From positions 1 through 64,000 of the forward strand of contig JBCCQA010000031.1 in the NCBI GenBank assembly GCA_039024635.1: a DNA stretch of 64,000 nt. Reading direction: 5' to 3'. A program made the translations under genes and the position numbers. The notes under the pieces were generated by a model, which saw nothing but the letters and a program-made list of their open reading frames with translations, ran no database searches and was not told where the DNA came from. The first letter of the stretch is position 1; each line of letters opens with the position of its first letter. This document shows positions 9,368 to 17,704 of the stretch, piece after piece. Origin of the DNA: Kuafuiihalomonas sp039024635. GTDB lineage: Bacteria > Myxococcota > Kuafuiibacteriia > Kuafuiibacteriales > Kuafuiibacteriaceae.

Positions 9368-11364
9368 GGCCCGCGCCATAGCGCGGCGATCTCGAAGCGT
9401 CGACCAGGGAGCGGAAAGCCGAGAAAGTCGGACCCTCCGGTCTCGGCTGCTCTTCGCTTTCCGCCGTCGTTCGCGAGGTCCAAAACCCGGGCGCTCACGG
9501 ACCAGCCTCTATCGAAGTCCAGCTGCGCCCCCAAGTCGACCAAACTACGGGCCCCAATCCGGGGCGGCGCCGGCGCGTCCCCGTCCGCCTGCAAGAAAGA
9601 GGAGCGATGTCGCAGTCGGGCCCTCAGTACGCCGTCCTGAAGCCAGGCTCCGACCGGGCCACTGTGAACGCCGAGGTCGAGGGTTCCCAAGAGAACGGGC
9701 CGAAAGGCGATCCGCGCCGCGTCCTCCTCCGCCGTCCCCGGCCGACGGGCCAAGCCAAGGCTCAGGCTGCCGCCCAACTCCAGCCACGAGGCCCAACGCC
9801 CCTGCAGACCAAGCTCGGCCCCGGTGATCCGGGCCTGCTCGACGTTCTCGGCCCTAAAGGCCTGACCGTTGGCGGTACTGCGGAGACGAATCAGGTCCTC
9901 GATCCAGATGTGATAGCCCCGGGCCTCGAACTGGACCATCACCGGACCCTCGAGGCGGGCAGAAAAGCCGCCGTCCAGGGTCAGCCCCTGCTCAGGCCTC
10001 AGCCCGGGGTTCTCGACCAAGAAACGCCCGTCTCCGAAGAGCTCTCGTAGCGTGGGCGCCCGGGCCCCTTGGGCAAGCTGACTGCTGAAGCGGAGGCGAG
10101 GTCCGCCTAGACTGAGGCCAACCCGACCCGTGATCAGATCCTCGTCCCGCTCTCCTTCGAACTGAGCGCTCTTCTGCTCACTGGATAGGTGCTCCCAACG
10201 CAGGGAAGCGATGAGCTCGGCCCGGGTCCCGAGGAGTCGACCGGCCAAACACAGCTCTTGAGCGAGGGCAAAGGCCAACCTCTGGCCCTCGAAGCCAACC
10301 TCGGGGGCCCGCCGGTTCTCGAGTTCGCTGTCTTCGATTTGTCCGGTCACGACGGTGGTGCTGGATAGCCAAGGCAGCCAGTCAGCCCGGGCCGCCCCTC
10401 GAAGGCGGCCGCTGTCGAAGGCCAAGGTGCCGTCTTCGGGGATGGCACGGATCTCGGCGAAGGGATCCTCGAGCTCGTCGCGCTGAAGACCGGCCCCCAC
10501 CGAGGCGCTGAGATGGATCGGCGCCGCGCCGACGAGGCGGGTGTCGCTCCAGCCCAGGGTCAAGAAGCCGAAGCTTCGGTCCCGCCGGGCCGACAGCGCC
10601 GAACCCAGGGCCGGCCCGGGTTCGCCTTGCGCCCGTCGAAGGCCGAGGGCCGCGATCTGAAGCCGTCCCCAGGCCCCTTCCACCGAAGCCTGCCCGAAGC
10701 CGTGGGCCTGGGTGAAGTCGGCGTTCTGCCTTCGGACCTCCACGTCGTCGGAGGAATCGAAATCCGTCCCGCGATCGTCGAGGACAAGAAAGTCGTTGTT
10801 CGCAGTCGCGTAGGCGCCGAGCACCGTCGACCGCCAAGCGCGCCCGACCCCTGAAACTTGGCCCCGCAGACCATAGCTCCCGAAGGAGCCCGCACTTGCG
10901 CTCACCGAAGCCTCGTTCTTGCCTCCGGTCCGGGTGCGGAGCCGGACCGCGCCGCCAATGGCGCCCGAAGACAGCTCGGTCGGGGTCGCGCTTCGATAGA
11001 CCTCCACTGCCTCGAACGCATCCAGAGGAAGCAGCCCAATATCGAATGCGCCGCTCTCGGGCCCGGCGAGGGGTAGGTCATCGATGAAGATCCGGGTGTG
11101 GCGGAAGTCCGTTCCCCGGATGCTGATGCCCGTGAAGGCGCCGATGGCGCCCGTCCGCTGGATCTGAAGCCCCGGACTCCCGTCCAGGGCCCGTCCCAAA
11201 TCATCGAACACCCCGGGAGAACGGGGGAGCTCGACCCGCGTTTGGGGGATGCTGGGATCCCGGCCTGCAGCCGATCGACGGCCTTCGATGCGGACTCGGT
11301 CGATGCCCGAAGTGGAGGTCGGAAGGGCGGAGGCGGACAGAGCGAGGGCGAGCAGCAGCTTCAA
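9361..11364 (-). CDS. TonB-dependent receptor, BtuB-like
   Basis: A 667-residue outer-membrane active-transport channel. It has a signal peptide (MKLLLALALSASALPTS), then a plug domain with SIRGTDFRHTRIFIDDLPL and SSGAIGGAVRLRTRTGG, which follow the BtuB plug pattern (RGT...IDG...GSDAIGGVVN). A beta-barrel follows, ending FEIAALWRGPW. The longest frame begins at a TTG at 11424. The TTG at 11364 is preferred because it gives a textbook signal peptide. It is divergent from a BtuCDF-like importer, so cobalamin is the leading substrate. Haem or an iron chelate are alternatives. Confidence 0.85.
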   Translation of the reverse strand: MKLLLALALSASALPTSTSGIDRVRIEGRRSAAGRDPSIPQTRVELPRSPGVFDDLGRALDGSPGLQIQRTGAIGAFTGISIRGTDFRHTRIFIDDLPLAGPESGAFDIGLLPLDAFEAVEVYRSATPTELSSGAIGGAVRLRTRTGGKNEASVSASAGSFGSYGLRGQVSGVGRAWRSTVLGAYATANNDFLVLDDRGTDFDSSDDVEVRRQNADFTQAHGFGQASVEGAWGRLQIAALGLRRAQGEPGPALGSALSARRDRSFGFLTLGWSDTRLVGAAPIHLSASVGAGLQRDELEDPFAEIRAIPEDGTLAFDSGRLRGAARADWLPWLSSTTVVTGQIEDSELENRRAPEVGFEGQRLAFALAQELCLAGRLLGTRAELIASLRWEHLSSEQKSAQFEGERDEDLITGRVGLSLGGPRLRFSSQLAQGARAPTLRELFGDGRFLVENPGLRPEQGLTLDGGFSARLEGPVMVQFEARGYHIWIEDLIRLRSTANGQAFRAENVEQARITGAELGLQGRWASWLELGGSLSLGLARRPGTAEEDAARIAFRPVLLGTLDLGVHSGPVGAWLQDGVLRARLRHRSSFLQADGDAPAPPRIGARSLVDLGAQLDFDRGWSVSARVLDLANDGGKRRAAETGGSDFLGFPLPGRRFEIAALWRGPW

Positions 11365-11532
11365 AACACGCGCCTTGACCGGGCCAAGGGCGGGACGGTT
11401 AGAAGCGAGCCCACGAGATGTCAACGAAGGGGAAGCTGAGCGCGGTTTGGACTTGGCGGCTGAAGCTGGTCGGCGGGTGAGGCGCAGCCACGATGCCCCC
11501 AGGGTTCCACAGAAGAGCCCACGGGTTCCGGC
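11365..11532. promoter_or_regulatory. Divergent promoter region of the TonB and ABC operons, with a direct repeat
   Basis: This 168-base interval separates the receptor operon from the importer operon. A near-direct repeat occurs at 11401-11415 (AGAAGCGAGCCCACG) and 11511-11523 (AGAAGAGCCCACG), and GGGTTCC occurs twice at about 11502 and 11523. These could be operator half-sites. I looked for a cobalamin riboswitch on both strands and did not find its conserved core. Function is inferred from position only. Confidence 0.35.
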
Positions 11533-12525
11533 GTGAGCTCAGCTTTGGGCTCGGCGCTAGGCGCACTGGTAGCCCTAGGACTGGGCCTGGGACTGGCCGC
11601 GGCCACCCTTCTGATCGGCCCCGGCGACCTGAACGATGCCGAGCTGGGCGCCGTGTTCCTGCGCCTTCGTCTCTACCGCGCCGGGGCGGCGGGCTTGGCC
11701 GGGGCCGCCCTCTCCACGGCCGGGGTCATGGCGCAGGCATTGTTTCGAAATCCTCTCGCCAGTCCGTCGGTCCTAGGGGCGACGGCAGGAGCCGCCCTCG
11801 GAGGTCAACTGGTCTTGCTTCTCCTGCCTTCCTTGCTCGCTACCGCCTTCTTGGGGCCGGAGGTTTGGGTGCCCTGCGGCTGCTTCGCCGGCGCCGGCCT
11901 GGCCCTCATGCTCGTCCTCGCCATCGGGCGGGGTCAGCCCGATCGGATTTCGCTCATCCTGATCGGCTTCGTTCTCTCGGCCCTGTTCTTGGCCTTGGGT
12001 GGCGTCGCCATCAGCCTGGCCCAAGAACGTTTCGAGGTTGGGCGCGCCGTCGTCGCCTTCGCCCTCGGCGGCGTATCCGGAGCAGGTCCCTTCGGCCTCG
12101 GCCTTGCTCTGCCTTGGGTGCTCCTCGGCGTGGGTCTCGGCGTGGCCTCGGGCCCCAGCCTCGACCTGATGTTGAGCGGAGAGAAGGAGGCCGCCGCCTT
12201 CGGACTCGACGTTCGGCAAAGCACCCGAACCCTGACCGTCTGGATTGCCGTGCTCGTGGGAGCCGCGGTCTCTGTGGCCGGCAACCTGGGCTTCGTCGGC
12301 CTCGTCGTACCCCACGCCGTCCGACGCATCGTGGGTCCGACCCATCGTCGGCTCCTCCCCTGGGCGGCCTTTGGGGGAGCACTCTTCCTCATTCTCTCGG
12401 ATGGACTCCTACGCAGCCTGCCCACCCGTTCCGAGCTTCCGCTGGGCGTGGTCACCAGTCTGGTCGGCGCGCCTCTCTTTCTGCAGATGCTCCTTCGCAT
12501 GAAGCGGGAGGGCGAACTTGGCTGA
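11533..12525 (+). CDS. FecCD/BtuC-family ABC importer permease
   Basis: 330 hydrophobic residues, about 9-10 membrane segments. The family stretch FRNPLASPSVLGATAGAALG near residues 75-94 is diagnostic of BtuC/FhuB/FecCD permeases. NLGFVGLVVPHAVRRIVG with PTHRRLLPWAA in the C-terminal third matches the region contacting the ATPase. It starts at GTG 11533 and its end overlaps the ATPase gene by eight bases. It forms the inner-membrane channel of the importer encoded by the next two genes. Substrate is cobalamin-like or an iron chelate; the BtuB-like receptor opposite favours cobalamin. Confidence 0.92.
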   Translation: MSSALGSALGALVALGLGLGLAAATLLIGPGDLNDAELGAVFLRLRLYRAGAAGLAGAALSTAGVMAQALFRNPLASPSVLGATAGAALGGQLVLLLLPSLLATAFLGPEVWVPCGCFAGAGLALMLVLAIGRGQPDRISLILIGFVLSALFLALGGVAISLAQERFEVGRAVVAFALGGVSGAGPFGLGLALPWVLLGVGLGVASGPSLDLMLSGEKEAAAFGLDVRQSTRTLTVWIAVLVGAAVSVAGNLGFVGLVVPHAVRRIVGPTHRRLLPWAAFGGALFLILSDGLLRSLPTRSELPLGVVTSLVGAPLFLQMLLRMKREGELG

Positions 12526-13243
12526 GCGGCTTCTTTCGGCGACCCAGCTCGAGGTCCATCGAGACGGTCGGCGGGTCCTCGGCCCGCTGGACCTGGAGGC
12601 GCGGGCCGGTCAACGCCTTGGCGTCCTCGGACCCAACGGCGCCGGGAAGAGCACGCTGCTCGAGGCCTTGATCGGCTTGCTACCCCATGGAGGTCGCGTG
12701 AAACGAAACGGCGAGCTCGCCTGGGTCCCCCAACGCTCCGAGCTCCGATCCGATCTGTCCGTCCGCTCCGTTGTCGCGCAGGGTCGCTATCGTCTTCGCA
12801 GGGACGCCCGGCTCGACGATAGGGACCAGACGGTCATCCGCTGGGCCCTGGGCGAAGCAGGCGCGGCCGAGCTGGCCGACCGCCGATTCCTCCGCCTTTC
12901 CGAAGGGGAGAAGCGGAGGGTGCTGATCGCTCGGGCCTTGGCTTCAGAAGCCTCGGTTCTGCTCTTGGACGAACCTACGGCCGGCCTCGACCTGGGCCAC
13001 GCCCTGGACCTGGGTGCGCTCATTGAACGTCTGGCACGCCAAAACCAGGCCGTGATAGTCGTACTGCACGACCTCGGCTTGGCCGCCCGCTTCATGGACG
13101 AGCTCGTCGTACTCCAAGACGGAGAGATCGTCGCGCGGGGTCCGGCCGAGGAGGCGCTCCGTCCGGAAGTGCTGAACCAGGTCTGGGGCCTGCGCGCGCT
13201 CCCCAAGCAGGCGCCGCTGTTTGAACGGAGCCACCCATCGTGA
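12518..13243 (+). CDS. ABC importer ATP-binding protein (BtuD/FepC family)
   Basis: 241-residue cytoplasmic ATPase with Walker A GPNGAGKST, Q-loop in WVPQRSE, signature LSEGEKRRV, Walker B VLLLDEPTAGLD and switch histidine in VLHDLGLAARF. It is complete and looks catalytically competent. It starts at a TTG overlapping the permease stop by eight bases, and its own stop overlaps the binding-protein start (GTGA). This indicates translational coupling. It powers import through the FecCD-type permease. Confidence 0.92.
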   Translation: MAERLLSATQLEVHRDGRRVLGPLDLEARAGQRLGVLGPNGAGKSTLLEALIGLLPHGGRVKRNGELAWVPQRSELRSDLSVRSVVAQGRYRLRRDARLDDRDQTVIRWALGEAGAAELADRRFLRLSEGEKRRVLIARALASEASVLLLDEPTAGLDLGHALDLGALIERLARQNQAVIVVLHDLGLAARFMDELVVLQDGEIVARGPAEEALRPEVLNQVWGLRALPKQAPLFERSHPS

Positions 13244-14130
13244 GCCACAAGCGGAGTCTGTTCGCCCTCCTCGTCGCCCTGCTCTCGTCGATTCTGTGGG
13301 TTGAACGCTTCGACCATCCGGCGCCAGCCGCCAAGACCCCCGTGGCCGGAGCTGAATCCAGCGGACCCGAGCGCATCGTATCCGGCAGCACCAGGGCCGA
13401 TCAGGTGCTGTGGCGACTCATCGAATCGGGCTTCGACCCGGACCGGGTGATCGCGGTGACCGGCTATAGTCGACGCAGCGGTCCCCCATTCGATCGTTTC
13501 GGCGCGGTGGAGCGACTCCAGGACCTAGAGGTCGTTCTGAGCCACCGCCCTGAGCTTCTTCTGGCCAACGGCGTCGGAGACGGCCGGGCCATGGCGCGAC
13601 TTCGGGCCGAAGGCGTCGAAGTCTTGGACCTGGGTCCACTGGGCGGACTGGACAGCTTCCTCGAGGACATCCTCGAGATCGGCAGGGCAGTTGGCGCTGA
13701 GACCCCTGCCCGCACCTTGGCGCGAGATTTCGAACAAGCGATGCGAGCAGTGGCGGCTGATGTACCAGCGGATGCTCGACCGGGGGGCTTGGTGCTCATT
13801 CCCTACGGCGATGCCTTATTCGGAGGGGCGCTCGGTTCGAGCTACCACGACGTCCTGAAGTACGGCGGTCTTCGGGACGTGGCCACCGAAGCCGGCTTCA
13901 CCGGATGGCCCCGTCTGGCTCCGGAGCAGGTCCTGGGCCTGGACCCCCAGTGGATCCTCACCCAGGCCCCGGAGCAGGTATGCGCCAGCGCCATCGGTCC
14001 CCAACTGTCGGCGTGTCCCGAACGCGTCGTCGCCCTTTCCGACTCAATCTTGGGCGATCCGGGTCTGGGCATGCTGCGGGCGGCCTCCGCCCTCCGCAGA
14101 CATGTGCACGGCATGCCGCCCGCACCTTAG
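13240..14130 (+). CDS. Periplasmic substrate-binding protein (BtuF-like)
   Basis: 296 residues with an N-terminal hydrophobic segment (LFALLVALLSSILW) serving as signal peptide or anchor; no lipobox is seen. The mature part follows the class III (BtuF/FhuD) layout: an early RIVSGSTRADQVLWRL strand-helix unit, LEVVLSHRPELLLANG, a long backbone helix around FLEDILEIGRAVG, and a second lobe containing YHDVLKYGGLRDVA and LDPQWILTQ. It follows the permease and ATPase genes, overlapping the latter by four bases. It would deliver substrate to the permease. Two cysteines near the C-terminus (VCASAIGPQLSAC) resemble the BtuF disulfide region. Confidence 0.85.
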   Translation: MSHKRSLFALLVALLSSILWVERFDHPAPAAKTPVAGAESSGPERIVSGSTRADQVLWRLIESGFDPDRVIAVTGYSRRSGPPFDRFGAVERLQDLEVVLSHRPELLLANGVGDGRAMARLRAEGVEVLDLGPLGGLDSFLEDILEIGRAVGAETPARTLARDFEQAMRAVAADVPADARPGGLVLIPYGDALFGGALGSSYHDVLKYGGLRDVATEAGFTGWPRLAPEQVLGLDPQWILTQAPEQVCASAIGPQLSACPERVVALSDSILGDPGLGMLRAASALRRHVHGMPPAP

Positions 14131-14219
14131 GGGTGCTGCAGAAGGGTGAAACCGAAGCTCCGTTCACCTCCCAATGTCCTTCGCTTGCGTCACCCGCTGG
14201 CCTCGCTCAACATTCCGAG

Positions 14220-15092
14220 GTGCGTCCGAACTGGCTCGAGAACAGCCCGCTTGATCGCCTGGCCACCCTTCGGCTGGACGCGGACGAGGTCGAGGCCCTT
14301 TGGCGAGACGAGTCGAGTAGAGTGCTCCCTCTGGTCGGCGGAAAACACGTCATGGACGGCGAGGGCCCCCGAAGCTATGCGCCCTCCGAGGTCGACCCGG
14401 ATGAAGTGCAGGACCGAATCCTCCTCGGCCGATGGGATGGGCGGGCCTGGTTCGGCTGCCGCCTCCCCGAGTCAGGCTTCCCGGGAGAGTCGCTGCAAGA
14501 CCTCCGCTTTGTGGGCCCCCGCCAGCCGGCGCCGATGGCCTCCCTCTTGGCGTTGGCCAAGGCTCTCAGCCACTGGCACGAGAAGCATCGATTCTGCGGC
14601 GCCTGCGGGACTGGGACCGAATCGGCGGACGGCGGCTATCGCCGGCGCTGTCCCCGCTGCCGAAGCGATGAGCACCCGCGCGTCGATCCGGCGATCATCG
14701 TCCTCGTTCACAACGGAGATCGATGTCTGCTCGCACGGAGCCCTCGCTTTCCACCCCGGATGCTCTCGACCCTGGCGGGCTTCGCCGAACCGGCCGAAAG
14801 CCTAGAGGACTGCGTGGCTCGGGAGGTGAAAGAAGAGGTCGGACTGGAGGTGGACGAGATTTGCTATGGATCGTCCCAGCCCTGGCCCTTTCCACAGTCG
14901 CTTATGATCGGCTTTTGGGCCTCCACCCGTCAGGAAGCGCTGAGCCTGGACGAAAAGGAGATCGAAGAAGCGCGCTGGGTGGAACGCGAAGCGCTGCGGG
15001 CGCCGGAGCGCCTGGAAGACTTTACGATCCCGCCGCGCTTTGCGATCGCACGTCGCTTGATTCAGACCTGGGTCGACGAAGCCATTCCTTGA
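14220..15092 (+). CDS. nudC: NADH pyrophosphatase / RNA decapping Nudix hydrolase NudC
   Basis: 290 residues. NudC hydrolyses NAD(H) to NMN(H) and AMP and removes NAD caps from RNA. The zinc ribbon (FCGACG ... RRCPRC, four cysteines) precedes the Nudix box GFAEPAESLEDCVAREVKEEVGL, split here into GFAEPAE and REVKEEVG. The NudC-specific SQPWPFPQSLM motif follows. The frame is open far upstream into the binding-protein gene, but GTG at 14220 gives the normal family length. The 3' end overlaps the convergent HTTM gene by 71 bases. Confidence 0.93.
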   Translation: MRPNWLENSPLDRLATLRLDADEVEALWRDESSRVLPLVGGKHVMDGEGPRSYAPSEVDPDEVQDRILLGRWDGRAWFGCRLPESGFPGESLQDLRFVGPRQPAPMASLLALAKALSHWHEKHRFCGACGTGTESADGGYRRRCPRCRSDEHPRVDPAIIVLVHNGDRCLLARSPRFPPRMLSTLAGFAEPAESLEDCVAREVKEEVGLEVDEICYGSSQPWPFPQSLMIGFWASTRQEALSLDEKEIEEARWVEREALRAPERLEDFTIPPRFAIARRLIQTWVDEAIP

Positions 15093-16023
15093 GCCGGACC
15101 CCGACCTTCTCCAGCTCCACAGGTCCGAAGAGTGCGGGATACATGGCCAGGGTGATGGAAGAGAAGGGTCCCACGTTAGTCGTGAGCCACACCCCGACGT
15201 GCATGGCGAAGCCAACCGCAAGCCAAGGCCAGCGCAAGTCCCAGCGGTTCACCAGTCGGTGCACGAGCCCGTCTCTTTCCCGCGTGAATCGAAACCAACC
15301 CAAGATGAGGAGGACAAAAGCAAAGTGCTCCCAATGCCAGGTCAAGGCCGTCCCAAAACGAAGTACGGGCATGGCCCAGTGCATGAAGTCGACCGACTCC
15401 ATCCTCCGCCAGGTTGGATCCATGTAGACGTAGAAGAGGGCATAGTAGCCCCCAGTCGGCGTCCACACGATACTGGCCTTCTTCAGTCCGGTGGCCACGT
15501 ACAGGATCACGAGCTGAAAGGTGACTAGGTGCCGCGGCCAGGCAGCCACGAGTTCGTCGGAGCGCCAGCGCCGCTTGCGAAGCCAGCAGTCCAGTGACCA
15601 GGTTCGCGTGCAGTCGGAGACGATCAGAAAGAGAATGACGTTCAGAAGAAGGGCATCGTAGCCCCCGGTGACCGGAGGATTGAGGCTGCGCAGGGCGTAG
15701 AAGCTCACTGCAGTGACCACGCCAAAGAACCATGCGCCCAAACCGGCGGCGAAGAGGAGGCTCGAACCCAGGCAGACGGCGACCAGGAGCCGAACCGTCG
15801 TTGGCGTGAGCGGAAGCTCGCGGGTGAGCCACATACCGCGCCGAACCGGCGTCAGCCCGCCGGCCCCGGAACCGAGCCATACGCTGTCGACGACACCGTG
15901 GACGAGCATGCCAATGATGATCCACGCGCACAGGAAGCCAAAGCTCATGCGCAGGAAGGCCAGCACGCGCCCGTCCTCGCGCTGCTGAACCAAAGCGTCG
16001 AAGCCCCGGAGCAGCCCCTTCAT
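15022..16023 (-). CDS. HTTM-domain membrane protein
   Basis: 333 residues with about six to seven membrane segments. It shows features of the HTTM family related to vitamin K-dependent gamma-carboxylase: an N-terminal LAFLRMSFGFLCAWI helix, NPPVTGGYDALLLNVILFL, and a paired ILYVATGLKKASIVWTPTGGYYALFY segment. Function of bacterial HTTM proteins is mostly unknown. The ATG at 16023 overlaps the stop of the upstream partner gene (ATGA), so an upstream extension of this frame is rejected. Its last 71 bases are antisense to the end of nudC. Confidence 0.8.
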   Translation of the reverse strand: MKGLLRGFDALVQQREDGRVLAFLRMSFGFLCAWIIIGMLVHGVVDSVWLGSGAGGLTPVRRGMWLTRELPLTPTTVRLLVAVCLGSSLLFAAGLGAWFFGVVTAVSFYALRSLNPPVTGGYDALLLNVILFLIVSDCTRTWSLDCWLRKRRWRSDELVAAWPRHLVTFQLVILYVATGLKKASIVWTPTGGYYALFYVYMDPTWRRMESVDFMHWAMPVLRFGTALTWHWEHFAFVLLILGWFRFTRERDGLVHRLVNRWDLRWPWLAVGFAMHVGVWLTTNVGPFSSITLAMYPALFGPVELEKVGVRLKEWLRRPRSESSDVRSQSAAGS

Positions 16024-16742
16024 GGTCGGAACTTCTCCAACTTGAACACCTTCGCCTTCCTGTCTTCGACCTCCAGCGGCGCACCGGCCATCCAAGCCTC
16101 GGGACCCTCGAGCTTCGCGTAGCGGGCCACCACCCGGACCGCCTCCGCCTCGGGGAAGTCGTGGGCCGCTTCTTGGGCGAACCAGCGGCCCAAGCGGACG
16201 AAGTCGGCGGTCTCGTAGCCCCGAACGGCCTTGGAGATGAACTTGCGCATCCGGTCATGACTGAGCTGGAAGCTCCGCCAGTCGTAGGTGCTGGACCGAC
16301 TCTCGTAGATGGGCTCGAACGCGCCGTCCCCTCGGTCCAGCTCGACCACCACCCAAGCCACGGTCGACGTATTGGGAGTCGAGAACATACGCCAGCTCTG
16401 AAAGAAGCCGGTCACGCGCATGAAGGGCTTGAATGGCGCCCGAAGAATGCGCACGACCTTTCCCGTGCCCTGCGCAAGGGGCCAAAGAAAGGCGTCCATC
16501 TCGTCGGCCGAGGCCTCCAGACCGAGGAAGGACAGGCTCTTGCCCCAGGCCGCGAACTCTCGCCGCGTCTTGTTGGTGTCCCAGCGAGAACGTGTGGTGA
16601 TCTTGTGAGGCTGGGGGAGGCTCAGGACGAAAATGGCCGCCAGCAGATAGCCGAAGACGAAGCGAGAGGACCATAGCTTCCAAGGGAAGGCGCGGGAGCT
16701 CCTCTTCTTCGGCTTCTTCTTGCTCCGCTTTCCTGCCGCCAC
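16020..16742 (-). CDS. Membrane-anchored protein of unknown function, HTTM partner
   Basis: 240 residues. A strongly basic N-terminus (about 15 Lys/Arg in the first 25 residues) precedes one membrane helix (FVFGYLLAAIFVLSL). A mainly extracytoplasmic domain follows, containing the aromatic stretch FFQSWRMFSTPNTSTVAWVV. I do not recognise a named domain. It is translationally coupled to the HTTM gene (four-base overlap). The pair probably works together at the inner membrane. It is divergent from the AEC transporter gene with 50 bases between them. Confidence 0.7.
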   Translation of the reverse strand: MAAGKRSKKKPKKRSSRAFPWKLWSSRFVFGYLLAAIFVLSLPQPHKITTRSRWDTNKTRREFAAWGKSLSFLGLEASADEMDAFLWPLAQGTGKVVRILRAPFKPFMRVTGFFQSWRMFSTPNTSTVAWVVVELDRGDGAFEPIYESRSSTYDWRSFQLSHDRMRKFISKAVRGYETADFVRLGRWFAQEAAHDFPEAEAVRVVARYAKLEGPEAWMAGAPLEVEDRKAKVFKLEKFRP

Positions 16743-16792
16743 GGCAGCGTCCGAGGTAGACCCGAGAGAACCGATCGAACAAGCCTCATCTC

Positions 16793-17695
16793 GTGAGCGG
16801 CTGGTGGCTGGTCCTGGCGTGCATCGTGGCCGGGATGGCCCTTCGCGGACGGGGCCTGAGTCCAGAGGCTAGTTCGGGCCTCAATCGCTATGTCATCGCG
16901 GTGGCTATCCCGGCTCTGGCTCTGCGGACCGTGCCGGACATCGAAGCGGACCCTCGTCTGCTGCTGGCCTGCGCCGGTCCATGGCTGGTCTTCGCGGGGG
17001 CCGCTTCGCTTTGGGCTATCCTCGGACCTCGTTGGGGTTTGGATCGCCCCACCATCGGCTGCCTCATCCTGGTGACGGGACTGGGGAATACGGCTTTCGT
17101 CGGCTATCCGATCGTTCAGAGCAGCTACGGCGACGCAGGGATGTCGCGGGCTGTGCTGGTGGACCAGCTGGGCTCCTTCCTCGTCTTCTCGACGCTCGGG
17201 GCGTCGGTGGCGCGACGCTACGGCGGCGGAGCATCCGGTTCTTGGTGGGCCATCCTGCGCTTCCCTCCTTTCGTGGCCTTTGGGATCGGACTGCTCGCTT
17301 TGCTGCTCGAACCCCTGGCTCGCGGACTGAAACAGTTGGACCCGGTGTTGGCGCCCATCAGCAGCAGTCTGGTTCCGGTGGCGCTGGTCGCACTGGGGAC
17401 CCGTGTACCGCTGGCCCTTCCGCCTCTGAGTCCGGTCTTCGTCGGTGGTTTGACCTACAAGATGCTCCTGGCCCCAGCCCTCGTCGCCGCCGGCTGGTGG
17501 CTCCTTGCCCCTGAGGCGCTCGGGGGTCTGACGGCGAAAATCTCGATCCTTCAGTGCGCCATGCCGCCGATGGTCACGGCGGCGATCCTGGCCCAGGACA
17601 ACGAGCTTCGCCCCGAGCTCGCGGCCCAGCTCGTAGGCTTTGGGCTCCCGGTAGCCCTGCTCAGCACGACGCTGATGATTCACCTGCTGGGCTAA
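16793..17695 (+). CDS. AEC-family transporter (auxin efflux carrier type)
   Basis: 300 residues, about ten hydrophobic segments. The family features are the NRYVIAVAIPALALR stretch early, GLGNTAFVGYPI in the first half, and AMPPMVTAAILA in the second inverted repeat, where the crossover helices break. Bacterial members export or exchange organic acids such as malate; the substrate here is unknown. It starts at GTG 16793, 50 bases from the divergent HTTM-partner gene. It ends nine bases from the convergent patatin gene. Confidence 0.85.
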   Translation: MSGWWLVLACIVAGMALRGRGLSPEASSGLNRYVIAVAIPALALRTVPDIEADPRLLLACAGPWLVFAGAASLWAILGPRWGLDRPTIGCLILVTGLGNTAFVGYPIVQSSYGDAGMSRAVLVDQLGSFLVFSTLGASVARRYGGGASGSWWAILRFPPFVAFGIGLLALLLEPLARGLKQLDPVLAPISSSLVPVALVALGTRVPLALPPLSPVFVGGLTYKMLLAPALVAAGWWLLAPEALGGLTAKISILQCAMPPMVTAAILAQDNELRPELAAQLVGFGLPVALLSTTLMIHLLG

Positions 17696-17704
17696 GCCCC
17701 GGTT

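Noticed and set aside
11365..11532. Possible cobalamin riboswitch upstream of the TonB or btuC-like gene
   Set aside because: The interval is short and lacks the conserved GCCACTG/B12-box core on either strand; only short GGGAAGC-like matches were seen.
13905..14219. N-terminal extension of NudC
   Set aside because: Overlaps the binding-protein gene in another frame and has Pro/Gly/Arg-rich shadow composition; GTG at 14220 fits the family length.
16622..17683. 353-codon minus-strand frame
   Set aside because: Antisense to the AEC transporter; Gln/Arg/Asp-rich low-complexity product.
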